Below are positions 34,555-44,664 of a stretch of 64,000 nt of DNA, one piece after another. The position numbers and the translations under genes were made by a program. Location: contig JAKGBX010000002.1 of assembly GCA_021555075.1 (NCBI GenBank), positions 739,001 through 803,000 of the forward strand. Reading direction: 5' to 3'. The notes beneath the pieces are model-generated. The model was given only the letters and a program-made list of their open reading frames with translations, was not told the DNA's origin and ran no database searches. Numbering within the stretch: position 1 is the stretch's first letter; each line of letters begins with the position of its first letter. The DNA is from Rhodobacteraceae bacterium LMO-JJ12 (GTDB lineage: Bacteria > Pseudomonadota > Alphaproteobacteria > Rhodobacterales > Rhodobacteraceae).

Positions 34555-37319
34555 AAACCGATGGCGAGGCCATCAACCCGGTGGCAAAGCTTGCGGCGGT
34601 CAATCACCGCTACGGCAAGGTGACGGCGCTCAACGAGTTGACGCTTGCCATCCCTGCCGGGCGTATGGTCGGGCTGATCGGGCCGGATGGGGTCGGAAAA
34701 TCGACTCTCATGGGGCTGATTTCCGGGGCCAAGAAGTTGCAGACCGGCCATGTCGACACACTGGGCGGCGACATGTCCAGTTCCCGCCACCGAACCGAAA
34801 TCGGGCGCCGGATCGCTTTCATGCCGCAGGGGCTGGGAAAGAACCTCTATCACGACCTCAGTATCCGTGAGAATCTCGAGTTCTTCGGCAAGCTGTTCGG
34901 CCAAGGCCGCGCCGAGCGCGCCGCGCGTATTGAACGCCTGACCCGCGCCACCGGTCTTTCTGCGTTTCTCGACCGCCCGGCAGGCAAGCTCTCGGGCGGA
35001 ATGAAACAGAAGCTGGGGCTGTGCGCGGCGCTGATCCATGACCCGGATTTTCTGCTACTGGACGAACCCACCACCGGCGTCGATCCGCTGTCGCGCCGCC
35101 AGTTCTGGGATCTGATCGACACAATCCGCAAGGACCGCCCCGAAATGTCCGTTCTGGTTTCAACCGCCTATATGGAGGAGGCCGAACGGTTCGACCACCT
35201 GATCGCCATGAACGAAGGGCGCGTGCTGGCCGAGGCGAGCCCGGCCGACCTGAGGGCGCAAACCGGGACCAAAAACATTGGCGCCGCCTATGTCGCGCTG
35301 CTGGGCGGTGAAACCGCCGCACCTTCGGAGGCGTCAACCGCCTCCGGACCGACCGTTGCCTCTGACGGGCCACCGGCAATCAAGGCCCGCAATCTGACCA
35401 AACGCTTTGGCGACTTCACGGCGGTGGATTCGGTCAGCTTCGAGATCGCGCGCGGCGAGATATTCGGCTTTCTTGGCTCTAACGGCTGCGGCAAGACCAC
35501 GACCATGAAGATGCTGACCGGTCTGACCCCCGCGACCGAGGGCGAGGCCTCGATCTTCGGTCAGCCCGTTGATGCGCAGGATATCGACGCGCGTCGCCGC
35601 GTCGGTTTCATGTCGCAATCCTTCTCGCTTTATGGCGAATTGACGGTGCGCGAGAACCTTCTGCTGCACGCCCGGCTGTTTCAGCTGGGCGCCGCCCTGA
35701 CCGCCGAGCGGATGGCCGATCTGGTGCCGCGTTTCGGGCTGGACCCCTATCTCGAACAGGTCGCAGCCGCTTTGCCGCTCGGCGTGCGCCAACGTTTGTC
35801 GCTGGCGGTTGCGGTGATCCACGCGCCCGACATTCTGATCCTCGACGAACCGACCTCCGGCGTCGATCCGCAGGCGCGTGATGCGTTCTGGGAGATGTTG
35901 CTGGAACTTGCGCATCGCGACGGTGTGACGATCTTCATCTCAACCCATTTCATGGATGAGGGCATGCGGTGTGACCGCATTTCGCTGATGCACGCGGGCA
36001 AGGTTCTTGTGACGGGTGCGCCGCAGGAGATTATCGCCACGCGCGGTATGGAGACGCTCGAAGACGCCTTCATCGCCTATATGCTTGATGCTCACCCGCC
36101 AGAGATGCGCGCTGATGAAGGGGCGCTGAGCGTGGATGCAGCGCAGAGCCATGGCAAAGCGTCGTCGCTATTCAGCCTTGGGCGGCTCCTGGCCTATACC
36201 ACGCGCGAGGCGATGCAGGTGCGCCGCGATCCGGTGCGGCTGGTGTTCTCCTTTGTTGGTTCTGCGCTCTTGTTGCTGATCATGTCCTTTGGCATTTCGC
36301 AGGAGGTGCGCGACATCCCCTTTGCCGCCTTCGATCTGGACCAGAGCCCCGAAAGCCGCGCCTACCTCTCGGGGTTCGAGGAATCCAGCTGGTTTTCCGA
36401 GCTTGCCTCAATCACCAGTGCCAACGAGCAGGAACGCCGCATGGCCAGCGGTGAGCTCGCCCTGGCGCTGCAAATTCCGCCGGGGTTCGGCCGCGCGGTG
36501 CGCCGTGGCGAGGTGGCCGAGATCGCCGGGCTGATCGACGGTTCCGACACCAACCGCGCCGGCACCGTTGAAAGTTATGTCAAGAGCGCCCATGCCCATG
36601 TGCTGGGCGCGGGCGCGCAATCGGCGCTTGCGCTGGCCGATCTGGCGATACCGCGCAGCCCTGATGCGGCTCCGCCCGCCGGGCTGATCCCGCGCTTTCA
36701 ATACAACCCGGCGATGGAAAGCCTGCCTGCCATCGGCCCGTCGATCCCGCCGCTGCTGCTGTTGCTGTTTCCCGCGATCCTGATGGCGGTCAGCGTGGCG
36801 CGTGAAAAGGAGATCGGCACCATCACCAACTTCTACGTCACGCCCACCAGCCGCGCCGAATTTCTGATCGGAAAGCAGTTGGTCTATATCGCCATCACGC
36901 TGTTGAATTTCGTGATCCTGACGGCGCTGGTGGTCGTAGTTCTGGGTGTCCCGCTAAAGGGCGATCCGGTGACTTTGGTGCTGGGGGCGATGCTCTATGC
37001 GGTGGCGGCGACGGGGTATGGGCTGCTGGTGTCGATGCTGACAAAAACCCAGGTGACGGCGGTGTTCGCCGCCGCCATCCTGTCGGTGATGCCGACGTTG
37101 CAGTTTTCCGGCATGACCACGCCGGTGTCCTCGCTGGAAGGGGCGGCGCGCCTCATGGGCACGTTCTGGCCGACCACCTGGTATATGGGCATCAGTGTCG
37201 GCACCTTCACCAAGGGATTGGGTCTCAGCGAACTCTCGGGCCATTTGCTGCGCCTCGCCGCCTTCGGCCCGCTCCTCACAGCATTGGCCGTGCTGGCCCT
37301 GCGCAAACAGGAGAAGTGA
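34551..37319 (+). CDS. rbbA: RbbA-like ABC transporter: two ATPase domains fused to an ABC-2 permease
   Basis: 922 residues. First ATPase: Walker A GPDGVGKST (about 44-52), signature LSGGMKQKLGL, Walker B FLLLDEPTTGVD. Second ATPase: Walker A GSNGCGKTT (about 308-316), a degenerate signature LPLGVRQRLSL, Walker B LILDEPTSGVD. Six membrane helices follow from about 560. Length and order match E. coli RbbA (YhiH), encoded with yhiI and yhhJ. The substrate is unknown; drug or lipid export is likely, and a ribosome-associated role is reported for the E. coli protein. Confidence 0.88.
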   Translation: MKTDGEAINPVAKLAAVNHRYGKVTALNELTLAIPAGRMVGLIGPDGVGKSTLMGLISGAKKLQTGHVDTLGGDMSSSRHRTEIGRRIAFMPQGLGKNLYHDLSIRENLEFFGKLFGQGRAERAARIERLTRATGLSAFLDRPAGKLSGGMKQKLGLCAALIHDPDFLLLDEPTTGVDPLSRRQFWDLIDTIRKDRPEMSVLVSTAYMEEAERFDHLIAMNEGRVLAEASPADLRAQTGTKNIGAAYVALLGGETAAPSEASTASGPTVASDGPPAIKARNLTKRFGDFTAVDSVSFEIARGEIFGFLGSNGCGKTTTMKMLTGLTPATEGEASIFGQPVDAQDIDARRRVGFMSQSFSLYGELTVRENLLLHARLFQLGAALTAERMADLVPRFGLDPYLEQVAAALPLGVRQRLSLAVAVIHAPDILILDEPTSGVDPQARDAFWEMLLELAHRDGVTIFISTHFMDEGMRCDRISLMHAGKVLVTGAPQEIIATRGMETLEDAFIAYMLDAHPPEMRADEGALSVDAAQSHGKASSLFSLGRLLAYTTREAMQVRRDPVRLVFSFVGSALLLLIMSFGISQEVRDIPFAAFDLDQSPESRAYLSGFEESSWFSELASITSANEQERRMASGELALALQIPPGFGRAVRRGEVAEIAGLIDGSDTNRAGTVESYVKSAHAHVLGAGAQSALALADLAIPRSPDAAPPAGLIPRFQYNPAMESLPAIGPSIPPLLLLLFPAILMAVSVAREKEIGTITNFYVTPTSRAEFLIGKQLVYIAITLLNFVILTALVVVVLGVPLKGDPVTLVLGAMLYAVAATGYGLLVSMLTKTQVTAVFAAAILSVMPTLQFSGMTTPVSSLEGAARLMGTFWPTTWYMGISVGTFTKGLGLSELSGHLLRLAAFGPLLTALAVLALRKQEK

Positions 37320-37322
37320 CGC

Positions 37323-38447
37323 ATGCGGCGGCTGACAAACATCTTCTGGCTGGCCGGCAAGGAGCTGAAAAGCGTGCTCGGCGATCCAGTGATGGTGATC
37401 CTGATCCTGTGGTCCTTTGTCATCGCCGTCATTCTCGAGGCGAGCGGCGCCGGAGATACGGTGCGCAACGCCGCCATCGCCATCCTTGACGAGGACAATT
37501 CCGGTCTCACCCGGCAATTGGCTGACGCGCTCGGCCCGCCGTGGTTCCAGCCGCCGGTGATGATCACGCCCGATCAAGTGGCGCCGGAAATGGACGCGGG
37601 CCGCATCATGTTTGTGCTGAGCTTCCCGCCTGGTTTCGAGGCAGATGTGATCGCGGGCCTCGCGCCCGCCGCCCAACTCGAGGTGGATGCCACCGCAGTT
37701 AGCCAGGCCCAGCTTGGCACCGATTACATTGCCAGCATCCTGGCCTCCGAAACCCGCGCCTTCCTGTTTGGCAGCCCCGACGCACCCGAACCTGCGCTGC
37801 GGCTGGAACTGCGCCGCGCCTTCAACGCCAACGGCAATCCTGTCTGGTTCAAGGCGGTGTCCTCACTGCTGAACCAATTGTCGCTGCTGACCATCGCGCT
37901 GACCGGCGCGGCGATGCTGCGCGAGCGCGAGCAAGGCACCATCGAACATCTGATGGTGATGCCGCTGACGCCGCTCGAAATCGCGCTGTCCAAGGTGCTG
38001 GCCAACGTAGTCGTGGTGCTGGCTGCCTTCACGCTGTCGCTGCTGTTTGTGGTGCAAGGGGTGCTGGATGTGCCTGTCGCGGGATCGGTGCCGCTGCTGC
38101 TGGCTGGCACCGCAGTCTATCTCGCCGCCGCCGCCGCTATCGGAATGTTTCTTGGCACAATGGCGCGCAGCATGGCGCAGTTCGCGCTGCTGGTGATCAT
38201 GGTGATCATCCCGATCATTATGTTGTCGGGCGGGCAGGGTGCGATCGAGAGCCAGCCCGACATCGTGCAGCGCCTGACCATGGCGCTGCCATCGCGCCAT
38301 TTCCTGGCCTTCGCCAAGGCGGTGGTGTTTCGCGGCGCAGGACTCGAAGCCGTCTGGATCCAACTCGCGCTGATGGGCGGGCTTGGGCTGGTCTTCTTCG
38401 CGGCCAGTCTGGCGCTGTTCCGACGTTCGATGAACCTGTCGGGATGA
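37323..38447 (+). CDS. yhhJ: ABC-2 type permease (YhhJ-like)
   Basis: 374 residues, one N-terminal helix, a large periplasmic domain (about 50-180), then five or six membrane helices with the ABC-2 motif LREREQGTIEHLMVMPLTP. It starts three bases after rbbA and would pair with the permease half of that protein. Last gene of the LOG/YhiI/RbbA/YhhJ unit. Confidence 0.88.
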   Translation: MRRLTNIFWLAGKELKSVLGDPVMVILILWSFVIAVILEASGAGDTVRNAAIAILDEDNSGLTRQLADALGPPWFQPPVMITPDQVAPEMDAGRIMFVLSFPPGFEADVIAGLAPAAQLEVDATAVSQAQLGTDYIASILASETRAFLFGSPDAPEPALRLELRRAFNANGNPVWFKAVSSLLNQLSLLTIALTGAAMLREREQGTIEHLMVMPLTPLEIALSKVLANVVVVLAAFTLSLLFVVQGVLDVPVAGSVPLLLAGTAVYLAAAAAIGMFLGTMARSMAQFALLVIMVIIPIIMLSGGQGAIESQPDIVQRLTMALPSRHFLAFAKAVVFRGAGLEAVWIQLALMGGLGLVFFAASLALFRRSMNLSG

Positions 38448-38504
38448 CTATCGCCATCGTCATGCGACGGGTAACTTGACCATTCCCTCTGGAAACAACG
38501 CGCC

Positions 38505-38919
38505 GTAAAGAGGTAGTGACGGCACGACACAGACCGGGCAAGCACCGTTCGGCGAAATTGCCGCCGCATTGGCGGCCCTTCCGGTTATTCTTGCTGACCA
38601 TGGGATCACCCAACTGGACGCGGTTGGCCATCGCATTGTCCATGGGGGCGAAGCCTTCCGAACCACGACGGTCCTTGACGAGCCGACAGTTAAGGCGATT
38701 GTGGCGCTGACACCGCTGGCGCCGCTCCACAATCCTGCAAATCTGCTGGCTGTGCGCATTGCAACAGAAGTCTGGCCGCACCTGCCTCAGGTCGCAGTTT
38801 TTGACACCGCGTTTCATGGCACGTCGCACAAGTATGTGGCGATGCGTGCCGCCGAGGAGATTGGCGTTCCGCTGCGTGATCTCAAGATAGTCAGCCTGAA
38901 ACTGTCGACGATCCGCTGA
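38505..38919 (+). pseudogene. ackA: Acetate kinase remnant with both ends lost and an internal deletion
   Basis: The translated strip TGQAPFGEIAAAL, AVGHRIVHGGEAFR, PLAPLHNPANL and VAVFDTAFH, then GTSHKYVAMRAAEEIGVPL is the acetate kinase core. Residues normally between FDTAFH and the later GFHGTSH (about 30) are missing, and the join falls in the shared TTYCA bases, suggesting recombination at microhomology. The N-terminus and the C-terminal half are absent, and the frame ends at 38919. The exact 5' edge is uncertain. Nothing recognised follows to 39288. Confidence 0.8.
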
Positions 38920-39288
38920 CCGAGATTCTTTACTATTGCGCCCATTCAGCGGTGGTCTTGTTGCGGTTCAGTCCCATGCATCTGCGGCCAGAAACGTCCT
39001 ATTTGACCGAAATATGTTTAGAGGATTAGGGACTGGCTGAGGACCGCTGAGAACCACCGGGAACGCGCTGTTCAACATGGCAATTAAGAGCGATTTGCCG
39101 GGCTGTGATCTTGTCCGGCGAAAGCGTCAAGACCTGTTTGGTTGGAGAATTTCGAAGGGTTCGGTATTAAGACTAGTCGCCAGTTTCCGGTGGGCTTCGA
39201 ATAGCTCTGGCCTGATCGAGGTTATGAGCAACTGCATATCCGGACTCGCCAGAACGCCCGCATGGTTGGAAGCCAGGGGGGCAGTTTC

Positions 39289-40677
39289 TCAACTGAGCTT
39301 TCGGCTGGTCGGAAATGCGACGCTCATCCGCAACCCGGGCCGGTTGTCCGAGATCAGGATCGACGCATCGTGCAGATCGGCGACGGCCTTGACCATGGCA
39401 AGCCCGAGGCCATGCCCCTGTGAAGTTCGGCTTTTTTCCCCGCGATAGAACCGGCGGAACACCTTTTTCGCATCGGCCGGAGCGATCCCGGTGCCATTGT
39501 CGGATACCCATAACGAAGGTCTGTCTCCAGAGGTGGTCACGCCGATTTCGATTGCCGATCCGACGGAGCAATGACGCAGCCCATTCTCCACCAGATTTGC
39601 GGCCATCTGCATCAGCAGGTCGCGATCCCCCGAGACGGATACCGGTTCAGGCGACGGTTTTAGCTGCAAGGTTTGGCCCGCTTCGTCGGCAGTTGGCTCA
39701 AAGGCTTCGAAAACGGTTTCTGCGATCTGATTGAGATCGACATCGCTAAACCTTTCACGCCGGTCGCCCGCCTCGATCTGGGCTATGCGCAACAGGGCGT
39801 TGAAGGTGGATATGATGTCTTCCGTTTCGTGCAGAGCCGCGGCGGCGTCGGCGGGATCGGGCAGGTGCTGGGCTTCCATTCTTTCCAGCCGTTGGCGCAA
39901 GCGCTGCAATGGCGTGCGCATGTCATGGGCAATATCAGTGGAAATCTGTTGCTGGCTTTCCAACAGGGCCTGAAGCTGGCCAAGGGTGGCGTTAATGCTG
40001 GCAGACACTCTGCCGAGGTCATCCTTGGACCCAGGCGAAACCGGAACACGGGCGCCGAGGTCGCCCTCGGCAACGCGATCGAGCGCGCTGGAAATCCCGG
40101 TGATCCTGGTTTCGGTAATTCGCCCGACCCGGACGCCTACCAGCAGGCCGAGGCCGATAACTACGATAAAGCCGCCAACCAGGGCGGCGCTCAAAACTTC
40201 CAGAACTTCGGCTACAACATTGTCGCCCGTGCCCTGCAAAAGCAGATAGGGGCCGATCGGCTGCTGCGTCATCCAATAGCCTGAAACCTCGTTGTTTGGC
40301 GATCCACTCAAGGACAGTTCTGCGAGCCTGACAAAGCCGTCGGGTCGATCCGACGCCATCGCAAGGATATTCCCCGCCAACATGTCGCCCTGCGCATCCG
40401 TCAGCCGAAATATCCTGGAGTTTTCAAAATTGACCTCGGTCAAAGCATTGATCCGCTCCGTCAGTTCGAACAAACCCTTCTGCTCATAAATCTCTGACAG
40501 CGTCGCCACGTCCGATTCCATCCGATCGTAAACCCAGTCGCCCACCTCGCGGTCGGTCATCCAGTAGGCGCCGATAAATATGACAGCCATCAACAACGAA
40601 TAGAGAAACGAGAATTGTAGCGACAACCGAAACGAGGTCCGCCCGATACGATTTGACTGCATTGCGGCTCTACGCAT
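39289..40677 (-). CDS. Sensor histidine kinase with HAMP domain
   Basis: 462 residues: membrane helices near 20-40 and 165-190, a periplasmic domain of about 120 residues, HAMP (GISSALDRVAEGDLGARVP), H box DIAHDMRTPLQRLRQRLE, N box LVENGLRH, and G boxes VSDNGTGI and GHGLGLAMV. Overlaps the regulator by eight bases. The pair is divergent from the glycosyltransferase operon at 41487 and may regulate envelope modification. Confidence 0.92.
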   Translation of the reverse strand: MRRAAMQSNRIGRTSFRLSLQFSFLYSLLMAVIFIGAYWMTDREVGDWVYDRMESDVATLSEIYEQKGLFELTERINALTEVNFENSRIFRLTDAQGDMLAGNILAMASDRPDGFVRLAELSLSGSPNNEVSGYWMTQQPIGPYLLLQGTGDNVVAEVLEVLSAALVGGFIVVIGLGLLVGVRVGRITETRITGISSALDRVAEGDLGARVPVSPGSKDDLGRVSASINATLGQLQALLESQQQISTDIAHDMRTPLQRLRQRLERMEAQHLPDPADAAAALHETEDIISTFNALLRIAQIEAGDRRERFSDVDLNQIAETVFEAFEPTADEAGQTLQLKPSPEPVSVSGDRDLLMQMAANLVENGLRHCSVGSAIEIGVTTSGDRPSLWVSDNGTGIAPADAKKVFRRFYRGEKSRTSQGHGLGLAMVKAVADLHDASILISDNRPGLRMSVAFPTSRKLS

Positions 40678-41341
40678 GGCAGGAATATCCGGACCCGCGC
40701 ACGGTATGAATCAGATCGCGATCAAACGGTTTGTCGATCTTGCTGCGCAACCGGCTGATATGGGTTTCCACGACATTGGTCCTGGGATCGAAATGAAAAT
40801 CCCAAACCGCTTCCAGCAACATTGTGCGCGTGACGACACGTTCAGCATTCTGCATCAAATAGACCAGCAACCGATACTCCCGGGGTTGCAATGCTATCGC
40901 CACATCTGCGCGTTTGACCGAGTGTCTTATCAAATCCACCTCAAGATCCGCGAGATGAAGCCGTGTCACTTCAGCCTGGATCGGTGGACGACGGGCCAGA
41001 GCCGTCAATCGAGCCGACAATTCCGAAAATGCAAAGGGTTTCACCAGATAATCGTCTGCGCCGGCTTCAAGCCCATCGACGCGGTCATTGATGCCCCCCA
41101 TCGCGCTCAGGAACAGGATCGGTGTTTCAATTTTTGCGCTTCGGATCGATTGGACCAACGACAGGCCATCCAGCCCCGGAAGCATCCGATCCACCACCAT
41201 CACATCGAATTCGCTGTCCAGGGCGCTCAGGAAGCCCTGCTTCCCGTCCGATGCATGTTCATAGGCGTGTCCCAAAGCCTGAAGGCTGGAACAGATGTAG
41301 TTCGCCGTTTCGACGTCGTCTTCAATAACCAGAACGCGCAT
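40670..41341 (-). CDS. OmpR-family response regulator
   Basis: 223 residues. Receiver with acidic EDD at the N-terminus, Asp in VMVVDRMLPGLDG, Lys in LVKPFAFSEL; C-terminal winged helix with LQPREYRLLVYLMQNAERVV and VETHISRLRSK. The 145-bp divergent region to 41487 contains a GCGGCGCCGCGCCGC palindrome but no clear operator. Confidence 0.92.
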   Translation of the reverse strand: MRVLVIEDDVETANYICSSLQALGHAYEHASDGKQGFLSALDSEFDVMVVDRMLPGLDGLSLVQSIRSAKIETPILFLSAMGGINDRVDGLEAGADDYLVKPFAFSELSARLTALARRPPIQAEVTRLHLADLEVDLIRHSVKRADVAIALQPREYRLLVYLMQNAERVVTRTMLLEAVWDFHFDPRTNVVETHISRLRSKIDKPFDRDLIHTVRGSGYSCHA

Positions 41342-41486
41342 GATCCAACCCTCCGTGCGCCGCGATGATAGCGTGTGCGGCGCCGCGCCGCTATCGCGGC
41401 AAGATTACCGATTGGTATAGAAACGACCATCCTGCGGCGATGCTGAAGTAATTATCCATCCGGCAACACTGGGACTGGATATTGAT

Positions 41487-43016
41487 ATGGTTGCGCTTGA
41501 GCGAAATTCCGAGATCGCGAGGAAGCGGAGACAGAAAGCTGCGGCCGGCACGTTTGCCCTATCGGACAAAGACCGCAGATTTCTTATCGGAGCGTTGGTC
41601 GCCCTGATCGCCATTCGTTTGCTGATGATATTCTGGCTGCCGGTGATCGATTCCACTGAGGCCCGCTATATCGAAATCGCCAGAAAGATGCTGGTCTCGG
41701 GCGATTGGATCACGCCACAATTCGACTATGGCGTACCCTTCTGGGGCAAGCCGCCGCTGCATACCTGGCTGTCAGCTCTCGGCATGAAAATCTTCGGTGT
41801 GGGGAATTTCGGTGCGCGGATCTTCATCTTTTTGGCGTCGGTCATCACCGTGATCATTGTCTTTGACTGGGTGCGTCGGAACAGAGGCCGGGATCAGGCG
41901 CTTATCGCGATTGCCGTTACAGTGTCCTCGCTCTTGTTCTTCGGCGCATCGGCTTTTGTCATGACTGATATGGTCATGGTTCTCGGCACCACCCTGAGCA
42001 TGGTTGCCTTTTACAATTGCGCATGCGGGAGTAGATCGCATCGGATCTGGGGCAATATGTTCTTTGTCGGTCTTGCCATCGGCTTGATGGCCAAAGGGCC
42101 GGTGGCCGTTGTTCTGACGGCGATCCCGCTGGTCCTATGGATACTGGTCGGAAGGCGATGGCATCTGCTGGGCCGTCTGCCCTGGGCAACCGGACTGATC
42201 CTTCTGACTGCATTGACGTTGCCCTGGTATCTGGTCGCTGAAATCAGGACCCCAGGTTTTCTCCGGTATTTCCTCATCGGCGAGCACTATGAACGGTTCG
42301 TAGTACCGGGATGGAGCGGCGATCTTTACGGCAGCGGCCATATGCAGCCCAAAGGAATGATCTGGATCTATGCCTTGGCGGTCTTCCTGCCCTGGTCACT
42401 GTTTGCCTCAGCCCTCGTGGTCAAGAGACGCGAGATAATTGACCTGATGCGCGATGAAGATGAGGGCTGGCTATCCTATCTGGCATTCTGGGTACTGTCG
42501 CCCCTCATCCTGTTCACACCAGCGGCCAACATCCTGCCCGCCTATGCGCTGCCAGCGGTTCCGGCCGCCGCAATCCTGCTGACTTCGATCCGGTGCGACT
42601 TATGGGTCGGCCCCGCAACAGCCACCCGCATTGCGTTCGGGGTGGCTATTGCGACCACTGCCGGTTTGTATCTGGCTGTTTCGCTTGTCGCCCATCTGGC
42701 ACCTTCGCGCCTGACAAACATGACCGACCTGATGCTGGTCGAACAGGCCCATCAAATCGATCCCGAGATGCCTCTGACCTATTGGGGCGGGCGCAGTTTT
42801 TCCGGCGAGTTCTACACGCGGGGGGCCTTGCGATATGCCACGGAACCCGAACACCTGCGCGCGCTTGTCACCAACGCCCGGCGCGACGCGATCGCTCTCC
42901 CGCCACAGGCGCTCGCCGAAGTGATTGGCATTGTCGGATCGCAGTTCCGCAATGCAGGACAATTCGGGCGCCGGATCCTTCTGGTTGAAAATCCGATGGA
43001 CGGAGAAAAGTCATGA
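41487..43016 (+). CDS. ArnT/PMT-type (GT39/GT83-like) membrane glycosyltransferase
   Basis: 509 residues, about 11 membrane helices. The first periplasmic loop has the catalytic DSTEARYIEIARKMLVSGDW and the substrate-related FDYGVPFWGKPPLHTW region, as in lipid A aminoarabinose transferases and related enzymes using polyprenyl-linked sugars. With the GtrB- and GtrA-like genes that follow (four-base overlaps), it forms a lipid-linked sugar transfer unit. The sugar and target cannot be read from sequence. Confidence 0.85.
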   Translation: MVALERNSEIARKRRQKAAAGTFALSDKDRRFLIGALVALIAIRLLMIFWLPVIDSTEARYIEIARKMLVSGDWITPQFDYGVPFWGKPPLHTWLSALGMKIFGVGNFGARIFIFLASVITVIIVFDWVRRNRGRDQALIAIAVTVSSLLFFGASAFVMTDMVMVLGTTLSMVAFYNCACGSRSHRIWGNMFFVGLAIGLMAKGPVAVVLTAIPLVLWILVGRRWHLLGRLPWATGLILLTALTLPWYLVAEIRTPGFLRYFLIGEHYERFVVPGWSGDLYGSGHMQPKGMIWIYALAVFLPWSLFASALVVKRREIIDLMRDEDEGWLSYLAFWVLSPLILFTPAANILPAYALPAVPAAAILLTSIRCDLWVGPATATRIAFGVAIATTAGLYLAVSLVAHLAPSRLTNMTDLMLVEQAHQIDPEMPLTYWGGRSFSGEFYTRGALRYATEPEHLRALVTNARRDAIALPPQALAEVIGIVGSQFRNAGQFGRRILLVENPMDGEKS

Positions 43017-44020
43017 ACGAGATATCCTTGCCATCCGGGAAGGCGCGACTGTTGCCGTCCATCATACCAGGCTCTGCACCGGTCCCGGACCTGTCGTTCC
43101 TCGTCCCGGCTTTCAATGAAGAAGACAATATCGCCGAGACTGTGCGCCGGATCAGCAAAGAGGCGCAGCGTCTGGTGTCAAGTCACGAAATCATCGTGAT
43201 CGACGACGGCAGTTCAGATGCGACATCCGATGCCGCCAAAACCATCGGCAGGAGCATCCCGGTCCGGGTCATCCGGTTGTCGCGCAACTTTGGTAAGGAG
43301 CAGGCCATCATGGCCGGGCTTCAGGCCGCAAAAGGGGCAGCGGTGGTGATCTTGGACGCGGACCTGCAAGAGCCATTGTGCCATCTGGAAACCATGCTGG
43401 CCTATCGCGCCAAAGGGTTCGAGATGATCTATGCGATCCGCGCCCACCGGGCGGATGAATCTTGCGCCAAGCGTCTGTTCACCCGTCTATTCTACCGACT
43501 TCTGAATCTCGGCGCCGAAACCCCCATTCCGTCGGATGCACGGGATTTCCGCCTAATGGACCGCAAGGTCGTGGATGCACTCTGCGCCCTGCCGGAGCGC
43601 AACCGCTTCATGAAGGGACTCTATGGTTGGGTCGGGTTTCGCACCAAGGCCATTCCTATCGAGCTGAATCTGCGTCAAAGTGGCCGGTCGAAATTCGGGT
43701 TCAGGGGCCTGCTGCGGCTGGGCCTGACCGGTCTGACCTCGTTCACCGATTGGCCGCTGCGGATGTGGACGAGCATCGGCTTTGGAATCGCGGTTGTGTC
43801 CATTCTCTACGGCCTCTGGATTGCGATCCGCACACTGATCTTCGGCGTGGACATTCCCGGTTGGTCGACCCTGACCGTCGCGATCTTTCTTCTTGGTGGC
43901 GTGCAGCTGATTTCGATCGGGGTTCTCGGCGAATATCTGGCGCGGATCTTTACCGAGGTGAAAGGCCGGCCCGGTTTTATCGTGGCCGAGGACACTGGCG
44001 CAAAGGACACGCCGCTTTGA
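43013..44020 (+). CDS. GtrB/ArnC/DPM1-like GT2 polyprenyl-phosphate glycosyltransferase
   Basis: 335 residues. GT2 core with LVPAFNEEDNIAETV, IDDGSSDATSD and the metal-binding ILDADLQEP; two C-terminal membrane helices (about 245-300). It would charge undecaprenyl phosphate with the sugar later used by the ArnT-like enzyme. Overlaps both neighbours. Confidence 0.9.
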   Translation: MNEISLPSGKARLLPSIIPGSAPVPDLSFLVPAFNEEDNIAETVRRISKEAQRLVSSHEIIVIDDGSSDATSDAAKTIGRSIPVRVIRLSRNFGKEQAIMAGLQAAKGAAVVILDADLQEPLCHLETMLAYRAKGFEMIYAIRAHRADESCAKRLFTRLFYRLLNLGAETPIPSDARDFRLMDRKVVDALCALPERNRFMKGLYGWVGFRTKAIPIELNLRQSGRSKFGFRGLLRLGLTGLTSFTDWPLRMWTSIGFGIAVVSILYGLWIAIRTLIFGVDIPGWSTLTVAIFLLGGVQLISIGVLGEYLARIFTEVKGRPGFIVAEDTGAKDTPL

Positions 44021-44412
44021 TGTTGGGCCAGGTTTTTCGTTTTGCCCTGGTGGGCGGTATGGCGACGCTGCTGCACATGCTTGTCGGTGTGACGCTTATT
44101 GATGCCGGTTGGCCCGCATTGTGGGCCAATGCAATATCGTTTCTGATCGCATTTCTGGTCAGCTTCACCGGACATTACGGGTTTTCCTTTCCCGAGCAAC
44201 CAGCGTCTCTGATGACATCGTTCATGCGTTATGTGCTGGTTGCCTGCGGTGGGTTTGCGGCTAATGAAACGCTGCTCGGCCTGTTTATCTGGTTCGATAT
44301 GGGCTCGGATATCTCGGGGCTGATCTTGTCCACGGGTCTCGCCGCCGTGCTGACCTTTTTCCTCAGCAGAAGCTGGGCTTTCCGCGGCGCATCTTCCGTC
44401 ACGATCGATTAA
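44020..44412 (+). CDS. GtrA-family flippase-like membrane protein
   Basis: 130 residues, four membrane helices with the GtrA signature FALVGGMATLLHM and a C-terminal FLSRSWAFRG. GtrA proteins are thought to flip polyprenyl-linked sugars. The ATG shares bases with the preceding TGA; a longer open frame upstream is overlap with the GT2 gene. A hairpin terminator follows. Confidence 0.9.
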   Translation: MLGQVFRFALVGGMATLLHMLVGVTLIDAGWPALWANAISFLIAFLVSFTGHYGFSFPEQPASLMTSFMRYVLVACGGFAANETLLGLFIWFDMGSDISGLILSTGLAAVLTFFLSRSWAFRGASSVTID

Positions 44413-44435
44413 GGGAAACGATTCGTCGGATCACC

Positions 44436-44462
44436 GGCCTCATTATTGAGGACCTTTTTTTT
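44436..44462 (+). terminator. Rho-independent terminator after the glycosylation operon
   Basis: CCTCA-TTAT-TGAGG stem, ACC, then eight Ts, 24 bp after the gtrA-like stop. The gap from here to 44664 shows nothing else. Confidence 0.7.
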
Positions 44463-44664
44463 GGGCGGTGGCGGCCAGTAGAAAATTGGTCATTTGCACC
44501 GCATGAGTTGGGCCGTGATTGGCGCCTGGCTTCAGCCCGGCGTCCTTCGGTGGTGTCACGCCCATCCAGCCACGGAAAGTTCTTCTGGTTTTCGCGCTAT
44601 AGCCAATATTAGGACTCAATAGTGTCACCAGACACATTTGCCCATCAACAGGGAAGGATTTAAC

